The translations under genes were made by a program, and so were the position numbers. 8,030 nt of DNA, taken from positions 1 to 8,030 of the forward strand of contig MGTA01000060.1 of the NCBI GenBank assembly GCA_001799225.1, given 5' to 3'. The notes beneath the pieces are model-generated. The model was not told the origin of the DNA and ran no database searches. It saw only the letters and a program-made list of their open reading frames with translations. Source of the stretch: Deltaproteobacteria bacterium RIFOXYD12_FULL_50_9. GTDB taxonomy: Bacteria; Desulfobacterota; Desulfobulbia; Desulfobulbales; CALZHT01. Positions 1 to 5,360 of this stretch are shown piece after piece; position 1 is the stretch's first letter, and each line of letters begins with the position of its first letter.

Positions 1-253
1 ACTGGGCGGGGTCGCATACACGCAAGGCATAGGCGGCTCCATGGTGGGAATGGGGTTGTGGTTTACCTTCTTTGTCGTCCGAAGCGATGCGTTTTTGGAA
101 CTCCGGCTCTGCCTTCCCAAGGTCATGGAGAAGACCTGCGATCTTCCCTTGTTCCGAGGCATCAAATGCCGCTGCAAAACCTTCCGCTTGTTGGCTTACA
201 CCTTCAAGATGTGAAACCAAGGTCTGATCCTTGTGGGCCAGTAATGGATTCAT
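1..253 (-). CDS. cas3: CRISPR-associated Cas3, N-terminal HD nuclease part (partial, runs off left edge)
   Basis: An open frame of 84 codons starts at ATG 253-251 and leaves the window at base 1 without a stop. The protein begins MNPLLAHKDQ and has the layout of a Cas3'' HD phosphohydrolase/nuclease domain: an early His in SHLEGV (H15), the HD pair in LLHDLGKAEPEFQ (H43, D44), and a His-rich HSHHGAAYAL stretch (H68, H70, H71). In the family these residues bind the metals that cleave single-stranded DNA after Cascade recruitment, and a DExH helicase usually follows. That part would lie left of the window. The start is supported by AAGGAGA at 267-261, seven bases upstream. A marginal promoter (TTGAAT, 18 bases, CATAAG) precedes it. 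The HD type resembles type I-C-like Cas3, but the subtype cannot be settled here. A stand-alone HD protein is the main alternative. No CRISPR repeats occur in the window. Confidence 0.83.
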   Translation of the reverse strand, partial: MNPLLAHKDQTLVSHLEGVSQQAEGFAAAFDASEQGKIAGLLHDLGKAEPEFQKRIASDDKEGKPQPHSHHGAAYALRVCDPAQ

Positions 254-423
254 GCTTCGTTCTCCTTGCCGTCTTATGCTTCCCCAAATAGATAAAATTC
301 AATTCTTCCCTTACTCCCTGCTTATCCGGTATTTTCAATCTGGATCAGATTAGCTCGCGACATAGTCTTTTGCCCCGACACCTCCTAATCCCACCCCAGA
401 CATCCAGCGACTCAAATCAAAAA

Positions 424-723
424 TCAGATCGATTCCACCTCCTCCTCTGCCCGTTCCGTTGCCCCGCACACCGGGCAGGTATAGCTGGATTCATCAATTT
501 CTCTAAAACGCAAGCCGCTGTCTTCCTGAAGCGAAGCATTCTTAAAATAAGTCATCAGAAACCCTTCAAACGTTACATCCTCCTTCAAACCGCAACCAGG
601 ACATTCCAGGAGTTCCCGATCATTGGTAAAAATTCCGAGGGCCTGAGCTTTCTTCTTGATCGCCACCAATTGCCGGGCCGCCGCAATCAGGTCTTTCATT
701 TCGTTTTGTGCTCTTTTAGCCAT
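424..723 (-). CDS. Small zinc-ribbon protein of unknown function
   Basis: This encodes a 99-residue protein starting MAKRAQNEMKDL. An N-terminal helical segment rich in Lys and Ala (about residues 3-32) is followed by two CxxC pairs, ECPGCG (about residues 40-45) and YTCPVCG (about 81-87), some 40 residues apart. This is a typical four-cysteine zinc-ribbon arrangement. The C-terminus is acidic (ERAEEEVESI). I do not recognise a named family; the knuckles suggest a nucleic-acid- or protein-binding adaptor, which is inference. Two adjacent ATGs exist at 726 and 723. The Shine-Dalgarno-like AGAAGGAA at 734-727 is too close to the first and well placed for the second, hence this start. The stop is TGA at 426-424. 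The gene lies 170 bp upstream of cas3 on the same strand with no other gene between, so a link to the CRISPR locus is possible but unproven. Confidence 0.7.
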   Translation of the reverse strand: MAKRAQNEMKDLIAAARQLVAIKKKAQALGIFTNDRELLECPGCGLKEDVTFEGFLMTYFKNASLQEDSGLRFREIDESSYTCPVCGATERAEEEVESI

Positions 724-760
724 CATTTCCTTCTACCGGTATTGTTCGAGAAAACCCAGC

Positions 761-867
761 GGTACTTTTCGAATTGTCGGGTTTCGCTGCACTCTACCCG
801 ACCTACCATTTTCTAGCACTTCCATCCCACCTTATCACACCCACTAGGACAAATAGCGTCCTACTGC
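761..867 (+). repeat. Direct repeat copy A, palindromic REP/MITE-like element
   Basis: This stretch is about 88% identical by eye to 1826-1932, in the same orientation and of the same length (107 bp). It starts GGTACTTTTCGAATTGTCGG. It contains two hairpins: GTCGGGT (776-782) with ACCCGAC (796-802), and CACTAGGAC (841-850 region) with GTCCTACTG (858-866, one mismatch). The shape is that of a non-coding dispersed palindromic element. No open frame is needed to explain it. Together with copy B it brackets the ORF6N pseudogene. Confidence 0.8.
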
Positions 868-1053
868 CAACTTTTTTTGCGGTAGGATCATTTTTATTTC
901 AGCCTTTCTCAAAACCCAATCTTCCTCTGCGGTTTCTCTTCCTCTGCCAGCAACTGCCTTATCGCCTCAAACACAATCTGGAACTGCTCGCCATATTTTC
1001 TTCCATCTCCTCGATTTTCTGTTTCAAATCGGCATGGGTGGCCAACAAAAACC

Positions 1054-1087
1054 AAATGCAGAAGGCAGAATGTAGAATGCAGAATAA
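1054..1087 (+). repeat. Inverted repeat, stop-side copy (34 bp)
   Basis: The sequence is built from imperfect tandem heptamers of the GCAGAAT kind. It is the exact reverse complement of 1440-1473. It ends one base before the TAA stop codon (1090-1088) of the four-helix-bundle gene. Confidence 0.9.
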
Positions 1088-1471
1088 TTATTGAACACTG
1101 TTCTTCTTGGCCTTATTGATAATTGTTACAAAAATGGCGGTGAGCTCGTTTGCTTCTTTAATGAGAGAATTAATTTCCTCTCCTGAAACAATTCCGCCAT
1201 CAACCAGAAGTTCAAACCAATAAATTGACTCATCAATCTCCTTAAGACAGTCGCCCATTTTAGCGACAAATTCCGCTGTCGACCTGGCCCTGTCCGCTTC
1301 CCGATAATTAGCCCCCACCGAAGTGCCGGAACGTAATACCTGTTTTCCTACAACCTGCGCGACAGTTGTCTTCGGCAGCTCTGAAAACATCTTGATAACC
1401 AGTAAAGCAAACCGCTTGGTCCTGTCTTTCAAATCTCTTTTATTCTGCATTCTACATTCTGCCTTCTGCAT
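1088..1471 (-). CDS. Four-helix bundle protein (23S rRNA intervening-sequence protein family)
   Basis: The product is 127 residues from ATG 1471. The family signature is clear: KMFSELPKTTVAQVVGKQV, then LRSGTSVGANYREADRA, EFVAKMGDCLKEIDES and YWFELL. These belong to the small all-helical proteins first seen inside intervening sequences of bacterial 23S rRNA genes and also found at scattered chromosomal loci. Their biochemical role is not known. Length fits the family (about 115-130). The first residues, MQKAECRMQN, are encoded by the flanking repeat. ATG 1450 is an alternative start giving 120 residues. No strong ribosome site is seen; the G-rich stretch before ATG 1471 comes from ORF6N sequence. 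A TTG at 1480 is less likely. The gene disrupts the ORF6N gene, has the same orientation and appears intact. Confidence 0.85.
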   Translation of the reverse strand: MQKAECRMQNKRDLKDRTKRFALLVIKMFSELPKTTVAQVVGKQVLRSGTSVGANYREADRARSTAEFVAKMGDCLKEIDESIYWFELLVDGGIVSGEEINSLIKEANELTAIFVTIINKAKKNSVQ

Positions 1472-1473
1472 TT
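1440..1473 (-). repeat. Inverted repeat, start-side copy (34 bp)
   Basis: This is the perfect reverse complement of 1054-1087. It supplies both candidate ATG starts (1471 and 1450) of the four-helix-bundle gene and also the TAG that ends the broken ORF6N frame (1454-1452). Confidence 0.9.
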
Positions 1474-1825
1474 TTATCAACCCCCTGCTCGGTAAAGGCC
1501 ATTGGAGGATATCTTGTCCCGCCCCAACTTGAGGTCACAATTTGTGATCTCAAGCTTGTAACTTCTTGATTTGTCAATACAAACATAAAATCTTCCGGAA
1601 ACCGCTTGCTATTCCTGCGTACAGCCTGTTTCAGGGCTCTGGTTTCCACCTGATACAAACCGGCCAGATCAAAGTCCAGCATGATTTTCATGCCGCGAAT
1701 CAGATAGATCCGGCTGGTGATCGTTTCTATCGGAATTATCTCATTCATCCGTATTTCTCCTATTTTTCGGGGCAAAGCCTCTTTTCCGTGCACTGAAATC
1801 ATTTCCTGGCCGGGAATAACTAAGT

Positions 1826-1932
1826 GGTACTTTTCGAATTGTCGGGTTTCGCTGCGCTCTACCCGACCTACCATTTACCTGAGTTTCCATCCCACCTTAG
1901 CACACCCACTAGGTCAAATAGTGTCCTAGTGC
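1826..1932 (+). repeat. Direct repeat copy B, palindromic REP/MITE-like element
   Basis: This is the partner of 761-867, same orientation and length. The palindromes are cleaner here: CACTAGG (1907-1913) pairs perfectly with CCTAGTG (1925-1931), and GTCGGGT with ACCCGAC in the first half. The main divergence from copy A is an 8-base stretch in the middle. It lies about 80 bp upstream of the ORF6N start codon. Confidence 0.8.
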
Positions 1933-2000
1933 GAAATATTTTTCAACCATCGGACCGCCGGTATATCAACGCCATAAACCAATATTGTTGCCACCAACCC

Positions 2001-2116
2001 TGTAGGGGCACCCCTATGTGGGTGCCCTTCCTTCTGTGTGTGCCATTCAGTTCAATCCTCCCTTGAGGAGGACATAGGGCTTAAAAAGAAGGGCAGCCAC
2101 ATAGGGCTGCCCCTAC
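2001..2116. repeat. Composite REP element (BIME), copy 1, at the RAYT 3' end
   Basis: Two hairpins face each other: GGGCACCC/GGGTGCCC (2006-2013 with 2020-2027) and GGGCAGCC/GGCTGCCC (2091-2098 with 2105-2112), each with a six-base loop. The outer flanks TGTAGGGG and CCCCTAC are mutual inverses. The spacer carries GCCATTCAGTTCAATC, also present in copy 2. This is the classic layout of a bacterial interspersed mosaic element made of two inverted REPs. The RAYT stop codon (TAG, 2115-2113) lies within its last bases. Confidence 0.87.
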
Positions 2117-2781
2117 AACGGCGTCGACACATTCACTGGGTTTTCGTTATCGCCTTCCCATTTCATCGGATTTTCAAGGAGATATTGCCGGGCGCGTTGT
2201 AATTCGTTGTCATTCCGAATAATCCGTTCGTAATAATTGCGCTGCCATAACCGACAGGGAAACGGTAGCCATCCGTGATCCTTAACCCCACGGATGTAGG
2301 CGTTAGTAGTCATGGTCTTAAACCAGTCCATAACATCACCCAATGTTGCTACCACCACCGGTGCCGCTGTTGTAGGGGCGCCCCTGCGTGGGTGCCCTTC
2401 TTTATGTGAATGTCCTGATTCAGGGCAGCCATTCAGTTCAATCGTCCCTTGAAAAAAAGACGGGCACCCACATAGGGGTGCCCCTACCGTGGACTCATTC
2501 ATGTTTTGTGGGCCACGCAGGAAAACAATACCGTGAAAATGGTTTGGCATGACCGTAAATATGTCAATTCCCACATCTGGAAATTTCGATGATAATTCCT
2601 TCCACCAAATTTCAACCATCCGACCCGCCTCATTCACCCGCATTTCTCCATCAATTATCCCTCCAAACAGGCATTCCCGCCCCTGACTGCAGATTGTGAC
2701 AAAATACGCACCATCGCGCGCATAATCATATCCCTTTAAGCGGATTGACCGGCGATGGTGAATGTCGGGATCGAATTTCAT
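2113..2781 (-). CDS. REP-associated tyrosine transposase (RAYT, Y1/HUH family) with an in-frame REP insertion
   Basis: This 222-residue member of the IS200-like Y1 family begins MKFDPDIHHRRSIRLKGYDY, the usual start of this RAYT group. It has the metal-binding HUH-type motif MPNHFHGIV (H81, H83), a likely catalytic Tyr162 in WFKTMTTNAYIRG, and the conserved LWQRNYYERIIRNDNEL (about 178-194). RAYTs cut and join single-stranded REP DNA and are thought to spread REPs; most are single-copy and domesticated. Residues about 99-137 (VGAPLCGCPSFF...HPRRGAP) are encoded by a composite REP element, placed between the HUH and tyrosine regions, with the frame kept open. The ATG overlaps the upstream TPR stop as ATGA, and no ribosome site is evident, which suggests coupled translation. 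The family match starts exactly at this ATG, so the upstream extension of the frame is rejected. All motifs look intact. Confidence 0.9.
   Translation of the reverse strand: MKFDPDIHHRRSIRLKGYDYARDGAYFVTICSQGRECLFGGIIDGEMRVNEAGRMVEIWWKELSSKFPDVGIDIFTVMPNHFHGIVFLRGPQNMNESTVGAPLCGCPSFFQGTIELNGCPESGHSHKEGHPRRGAPTTAAPVVVATLGDVMDWFKTMTTNAYIRGVKDHGWLPFPCRLWQRNYYERIIRNDNELQRARQYLLENPMKWEGDNENPVNVSTPL
2371..2487. repeat. Composite REP element (BIME), copy 2, inside the RAYT coding region
   Basis: It has the same architecture as 2001-2116: a hairpin GGGCGCCC/GGGTGCCC (2376-2383 with 2390-2397, one G-U pair), a spacer containing GCCATTCAGTTCAATC, and an inverted hairpin GGGCACCC/GGGTGCCC (2462-2469 with 2476-2483). 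It spans about 39 codons and introduces no stop codon in the RAYT frame. Confidence 0.87.
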
Positions 2782-3599
2782 TCGATTACCAGCCAGTCCA
2801 GATAGTCCTGAAAAATCTCGGGAGCAATCGTTTTCAAGTCGGCTCTGGCCGCCACCATCTCGTCGTGAATCCCAAAAAGCCTGGCGCGTTCTGCCTTCCA
2901 CAGAATTTCATACGTCCTGGCCTCCTGGGTAGTCGGAGCAATATCTTGTTTAATCAGGGGAAGCAGCCCTTCCATAAAGCCGATGATCGGCGCTATGGCT
3001 GGGCCATATTCTTGAATAATCTTGGCGAGTTGAGGATTACGGATTGATGATATATTCACCTGATCAGGCGTAAGCAATAAGGCCTTGGCATATACGGTAT
3101 TGGCGATCTCCTGCCGACCCTGCATCCAGATGGCGTCGGCAAGGTAGCCGTGCAGACGGCCGTTTTCCGGCAGACTTTCAACAAGAACCCGCAAATGACT
3201 CTCTGCAGCGGAGTAATCTTTGAGTTGCAGGTACAAATAGCCGCTACAAAGATCAGGTGGAGTATAGAGCGTGGCCCTGCCGTCGAACAATGTCAGAAGA
3301 TGTTTGATCAGGGAGTGCCACAAATTCTGGTAGCTTTCCGAATTTCTAAAGTGGAAAGTACCAATCTTATCCCAGAATAAACTGATGGCGGATTCCTCTG
3401 CCGGCCCTTCCAGATCACGCAAGACATTCTCCCAGACCTGAAGATCCCGCATGCCTCGCCCGGCTTCAGGATGCCCGGGATAAGCCTCAAGCACTCTGGA
3501 AAAATAACTCCGTGCCTGGTTAAAATCAAGCCGGGCCAGGCTGTCAAAACCCTTGCTGACCGCAACGATATCCCACTCAAAAAGATTGAGCTGCGCCAT
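2778..3599 (-). CDS. TPR-repeat protein of unknown function
   Basis: This 273-residue protein starts MAQLNLFEWD. Two stretches look like tetratricopeptide repeats: about residues 18-53 (FDSLARLDFNQARSYFSRVL, then YPGHPEAGRG) and about 118-180 (YLYLQLKDYSAAESHLRVL, then GYLADAIWMQGRQEIA and VYAKALLLTPDQ). No signal peptide, membrane segment or catalytic motif is seen, so it is probably a cytoplasmic scaffold or partner-binding protein; the partner is unknown. The ATG has no clear Shine-Dalgarno (upstream is AT-rich), but a strong promoter lies 53 bp before it. The stop TGA overlaps the RAYT start as ATGA. The RAYT may have landed exactly at the gene's end, so the original C-terminus could differ. 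Named function cannot be given. Confidence 0.8.
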   Translation of the reverse strand: MAQLNLFEWDIVAVSKGFDSLARLDFNQARSYFSRVLEAYPGHPEAGRGMRDLQVWENVLRDLEGPAEESAISLFWDKIGTFHFRNSESYQNLWHSLIKHLLTLFDGRATLYTPPDLCSGYLYLQLKDYSAAESHLRVLVESLPENGRLHGYLADAIWMQGRQEIANTVYAKALLLTPDQVNISSIRNPQLAKIIQEYGPAIAPIIGFMEGLLPLIKQDIAPTTQEARTYEILWKAERARLFGIHDEMVAARADLKTIAPEIFQDYLDWLVIE

Positions 3600-3651
3600 T
3601 TATTATTAACCAAATTTTAAGTTCAGACGACGAAAAGCCGGATACATCATT

Positions 3652-3680
3652 TACATACAAAAGGTGGCGAGGATTGTCAA
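3652..3680 (-). promoter_or_regulatory. Sigma70-type promoter for the TPR gene
   Basis: On the minus strand a perfect -35 TTGACA (3680-3675) is followed after 17 bases by TATGTA (3657-3652), a moderate -10. It points at the TPR start at 3599. The rest of the intergenic stretch 3600-3779 holds no gene. Confidence 0.6.
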
Positions 3681-3779
3681 TCAAGAAGAGTTAGGATTTT
3701 TATTTGAATGATCACAGAGTTATGACAGCCTAATAAACGCTGTTACCAGATAGGATAATCGATGAGTTAACACTGCATT

Positions 3780-5102
3780 CTACTTGAGAGTATCAGGCAA
3801 CGACGGCTGTTCAGCGCCACACTCCATACCTTGGGCAACCTCCTTGATGATTCCCATCTTGACATAGATCGGCCGCACCTTTTCCCTGATGTTGGGAAGT
3901 TGTCTGGTAAAGATCGCCGCGCCGACCAGACAGCCGGCAGCGCCGATTAGCAGGGTATCGCGGGGCCCGATAAGGCCGGCCATGGTTCCGACACCGAAAC
4001 TGCCGAAAGGAGCCACCCCCATGAAAGCTACGGTAAAGAAGCTCATGACCCGGCCCCGCTTATCTTCTTCAAGTACAGTCTGGAGTACCGTATTGCAGGC
4101 CGCGAAAAAGGTCATTCCGCCAAAACCGGTCACGACCAGCGAAATTACTGAAAGTGGAAATTCAGTCGACATTGCAAAGGCCGATATCCCGACAGCAAAC
4201 AGAACTACACCAAGAACGATTAGCCGACCAAGCCCGCGGACACTATTGCGGGATGCGAGGTAGACAGTACCGACCAGGGCCCCGCTTCCGGCCGCAGTCA
4301 TTAGAAAACCAAAGGTTTGCGCGTCCCCGTGCAGAACGACCTTGGCAAAGACCGGCACCAGAACCGCATAAGGCATCCCGGTCATGCTTACCAAGGCGAC
4401 CAGGAGCAGGATACTCCTGATCGGCCCGAACCCGAAGGCGTAGTTTAATCCTTCGCGCAGCTCATACAAGATGTTGCGGCGCGGCTTCTGCTGATGAGGA
4501 GTATGGTCCAGACGCATGGCGAACAGCGCCACCAATACCGCCAGGTAGCTGGCACTGTTCACGACGAAACAGACACCCTCTCCGACCGAAGCGACCAAAA
4601 GTCCGGCAATAGTCGGGCCGATCAGCCGGGCGCCGTTTACCATGGAAGAGTTTAAAGCAATAGCGTTGCCGAGGTCTTCCCGGTGTGCGACCATCTCAAC
4701 GAGAAAAGATTGCCGGATCGGGATATCAAAAGCAAAGACGATGCCGAGAAAAAGGCTGAGGACGATAATATGCCAGGGCTGAACAACTCCTAAGAGAACA
4801 ACCGTAGCCAGTAACGCCGCCTGGAGCAGGGCAAGGGTCTGGGTTATGATCAGCAGAGGCCGACGATTCCAGCGATCGGCAAGAACGCCGGCAAATGGAG
4901 CGAGCAGCAGGGTCGGAATCTGACTGGTAAAACCGACAACGCCAAGCAGAAAAGCCGAACCGGTCAAACGGTATACCAACCAGCTCATGGCGATATTCTG
5001 CATCCATGTGCCCACCAGAGAAACACTTTGACCGGCAACAAAGAGCCGGTAGTTTCTGGAGCGCAATGCCCGGAGCAGAATCTTAACTTTAGAGATAACC
5101 AT
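3780..5102 (-). CDS. MFS transporter (MFS_3 / EntS-like exporter family)
   Basis: A 440-residue inner-membrane protein with about 12 hydrophobic segments. The N-terminus RALRSRNYRLFVAGQSVSL, then GTWMQNIAMSWLVYRLTGS, is typical of the MFS_3 subfamily that includes the enterobactin exporter EntS and many drug-efflux proteins. MFS motif A is present as GVLADRWNRRP (about residues 72-82) in the loop between helices 2 and 3. A basic central loop (about 197-215, HTPHQQKPRRN) separates the two six-helix halves, and a hydrophilic tail of about 35 residues ends the protein. It probably uses the proton gradient for efflux. Substrate cannot be told from sequence, and no siderophore or antibiotic genes are nearby. 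The ATG has no clear ribosome site. It is divergent from selW, sharing a 258-bp control region, and no transcription regulator gene is adjacent. Confidence 0.88.
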   Translation of the reverse strand: MVISKVKILLRALRSRNYRLFVAGQSVSLVGTWMQNIAMSWLVYRLTGSAFLLGVVGFTSQIPTLLLAPFAGVLADRWNRRPLLIITQTLALLQAALLATVVLLGVVQPWHIIVLSLFLGIVFAFDIPIRQSFLVEMVAHREDLGNAIALNSSMVNGARLIGPTIAGLLVASVGEGVCFVVNSASYLAVLVALFAMRLDHTPHQQKPRRNILYELREGLNYAFGFGPIRSILLLVALVSMTGMPYAVLVPVFAKVVLHGDAQTFGFLMTAAGSGALVGTVYLASRNSVRGLGRLIVLGVVLFAVGISAFAMSTEFPLSVISLVVTGFGGMTFFAACNTVLQTVLEEDKRGRVMSFFTVAFMGVAPFGSFGVGTMAGLIGPRDTLLIGAAGCLVGAAIFTRQLPNIREKVRPIYVKMGIIKEVAQGMECGAEQPSLPDTLK

Positions 5103-5222
5103 ATTGAGCTTATTGAGGTCTTGCTATTTCCGGAGGTTTAATCTTGCCATGCTGAAAAACAAATCTATTTTAATCATTGCGCTCGCTTGAAAAAACCAGC
5201 AAATTATGAAAAAGGGTAACAA

Positions 5223-5277
5223 ATCAGGTGAATAGTCTGTAGGTCTTTAGACTATCAGCAACTACAAAATACCTGAT
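5223..5277. promoter_or_regulatory. Nested inverted repeats between the MFS gene and selW
   Basis: An outer pair ATCAGGT (5223-5229) / ACCTGAT (5271-5277) encloses an inner pair ATAGTCT (5232-5238) / AGACTAT (5249-5255); both are perfect 7-bp matches. The stretch could be an operator for either divergent gene or a folded leader RNA. It lies upstream of the candidate selW -10. The rest of 5103-5360 shows no gene. Function is inferred only from symmetry and position. Confidence 0.4.
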
Positions 5278-5298
5278 AAGGCCTGCTATTCTGCTGTT

Positions 5299-5304
5299 TA
5301 TAAT
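5299..5304 (+). promoter_or_regulatory. Candidate -10 box for selW
   Basis: A perfect TATAAT lies 56 bases before the selW ATG in a T-rich stretch. No good -35 sits at 16-18 bases (ATAAGG-like only), so activation by a factor or a weak basal promoter is likely. The predicted leader would start near 5311. Confidence 0.45.
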
Positions 5305-5326
5305 CATTTTTTTGCTAACAGGCTAC

Positions 5327-5339
5327 AGTCTAACAGACT
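5327..5339 (+). repeat. Short palindrome in the selW leader
   Basis: AGTCT (5327-5331) and AGACT (5335-5339) are separated by three bases. The overlapping CAGACTA (5334-5340) is also the exact complement of TAGTCTG (5233-5239) in the upstream nested repeat, so two alternative pairings exist if transcription begins upstream of 5233. Confidence 0.4.
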
Positions 5340-5360
5340 AAACAACCTGAGAGGATTGCC

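Larger units (their letters stand above)
1054..1473. mobile_element. Putative 420-bp cassette: four-helix-bundle gene between 34-bp inverted repeats
   Basis: The four-helix-bundle gene is enclosed by two perfect inverted copies of a 34-bp sequence (1054-1087 and 1440-1473). The unit sits inside the ORF6N gene, whose two halves lie directly on either side. One repeat abuts the gene's stop codon and the other contains its start codon, so repeat plus gene behave as one block. No target-site duplication is evident and some ORF6N sequence is missing, so simple transposition is not proven. Recombination through dispersed repeats would give a similar layout. No transposase is encoded within it. Confidence 0.5.
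909..1748 (-). pseudogene. ORF6N-domain (phage anti-repressor-like) gene, split by an insertion and frameshifted
   Basis: The N-terminal part (1748-1476) starts MNEIIPIETITSRIYLIRG behind a good AGGAGA site (1761-1756). It carries the ORF6N signature LDFDLAGLYQVETRALKQAV, then RRNSKRFPEDFMFVLT, then RYPPMAFTEQGV. After that last motif, where the family normally continues with AMLSSVL, the frame runs into a 34-bp repeat and meets TAG. The C-terminal part resumes on the far side of the inserted unit, from 1051, with LLATHADLKQKIEEMEE, then KYGEQFQIVFEAIRQLL, and ends RKIGF-TGA at 909. Between those C-terminal segments one A is missing from an A run (996-999), which shifts the frame. From family knowledge about 25-30 codons between the halves are absent. 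ORF6N proteins are DNA-binding and phage-related; this copy should be non-functional. Sequencing error could explain the frameshift but not the insertion. Confidence 0.85.

Noticed and set aside
58..291. Plus-strand open frame of 77 codons at the left edge
   Set aside because: It lies antisense to the cas3 HD frame, has no family motif and no ribosome site.
858..888. Stem-loop (CCTACTGC / GCGGTAGG) followed by a short T run, as a plus-strand terminator
   Set aside because: No plus-strand gene precedes it, the loop is long (11 bases), the T run is delayed, and it overlaps the repeat's own hairpin.
1054..1087. CRISPR-like or tandem-repeat array based on GCAGAAT units
   Set aside because: Units are heptamers without spacers, in two inverted blocks only.
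2782..2901. N-terminal extension of the RAYT by 40 residues
   Set aside because: The extension overlaps the TPR coding region in another frame and is unlike the family, whose proteins begin at MKFDPDIHHRR.
3715..3745. Imperfect hairpin ACAGC/GCTGT downstream of the MFS gene as its terminator
   Set aside because: The stem is only five pairs with a nine-base loop, and no T run follows on the minus strand.
3889..4420. Plus-strand frames opposite the MFS gene
   Set aside because: They are antisense shadows of a GC-rich membrane-protein gene with no motifs or start signals.
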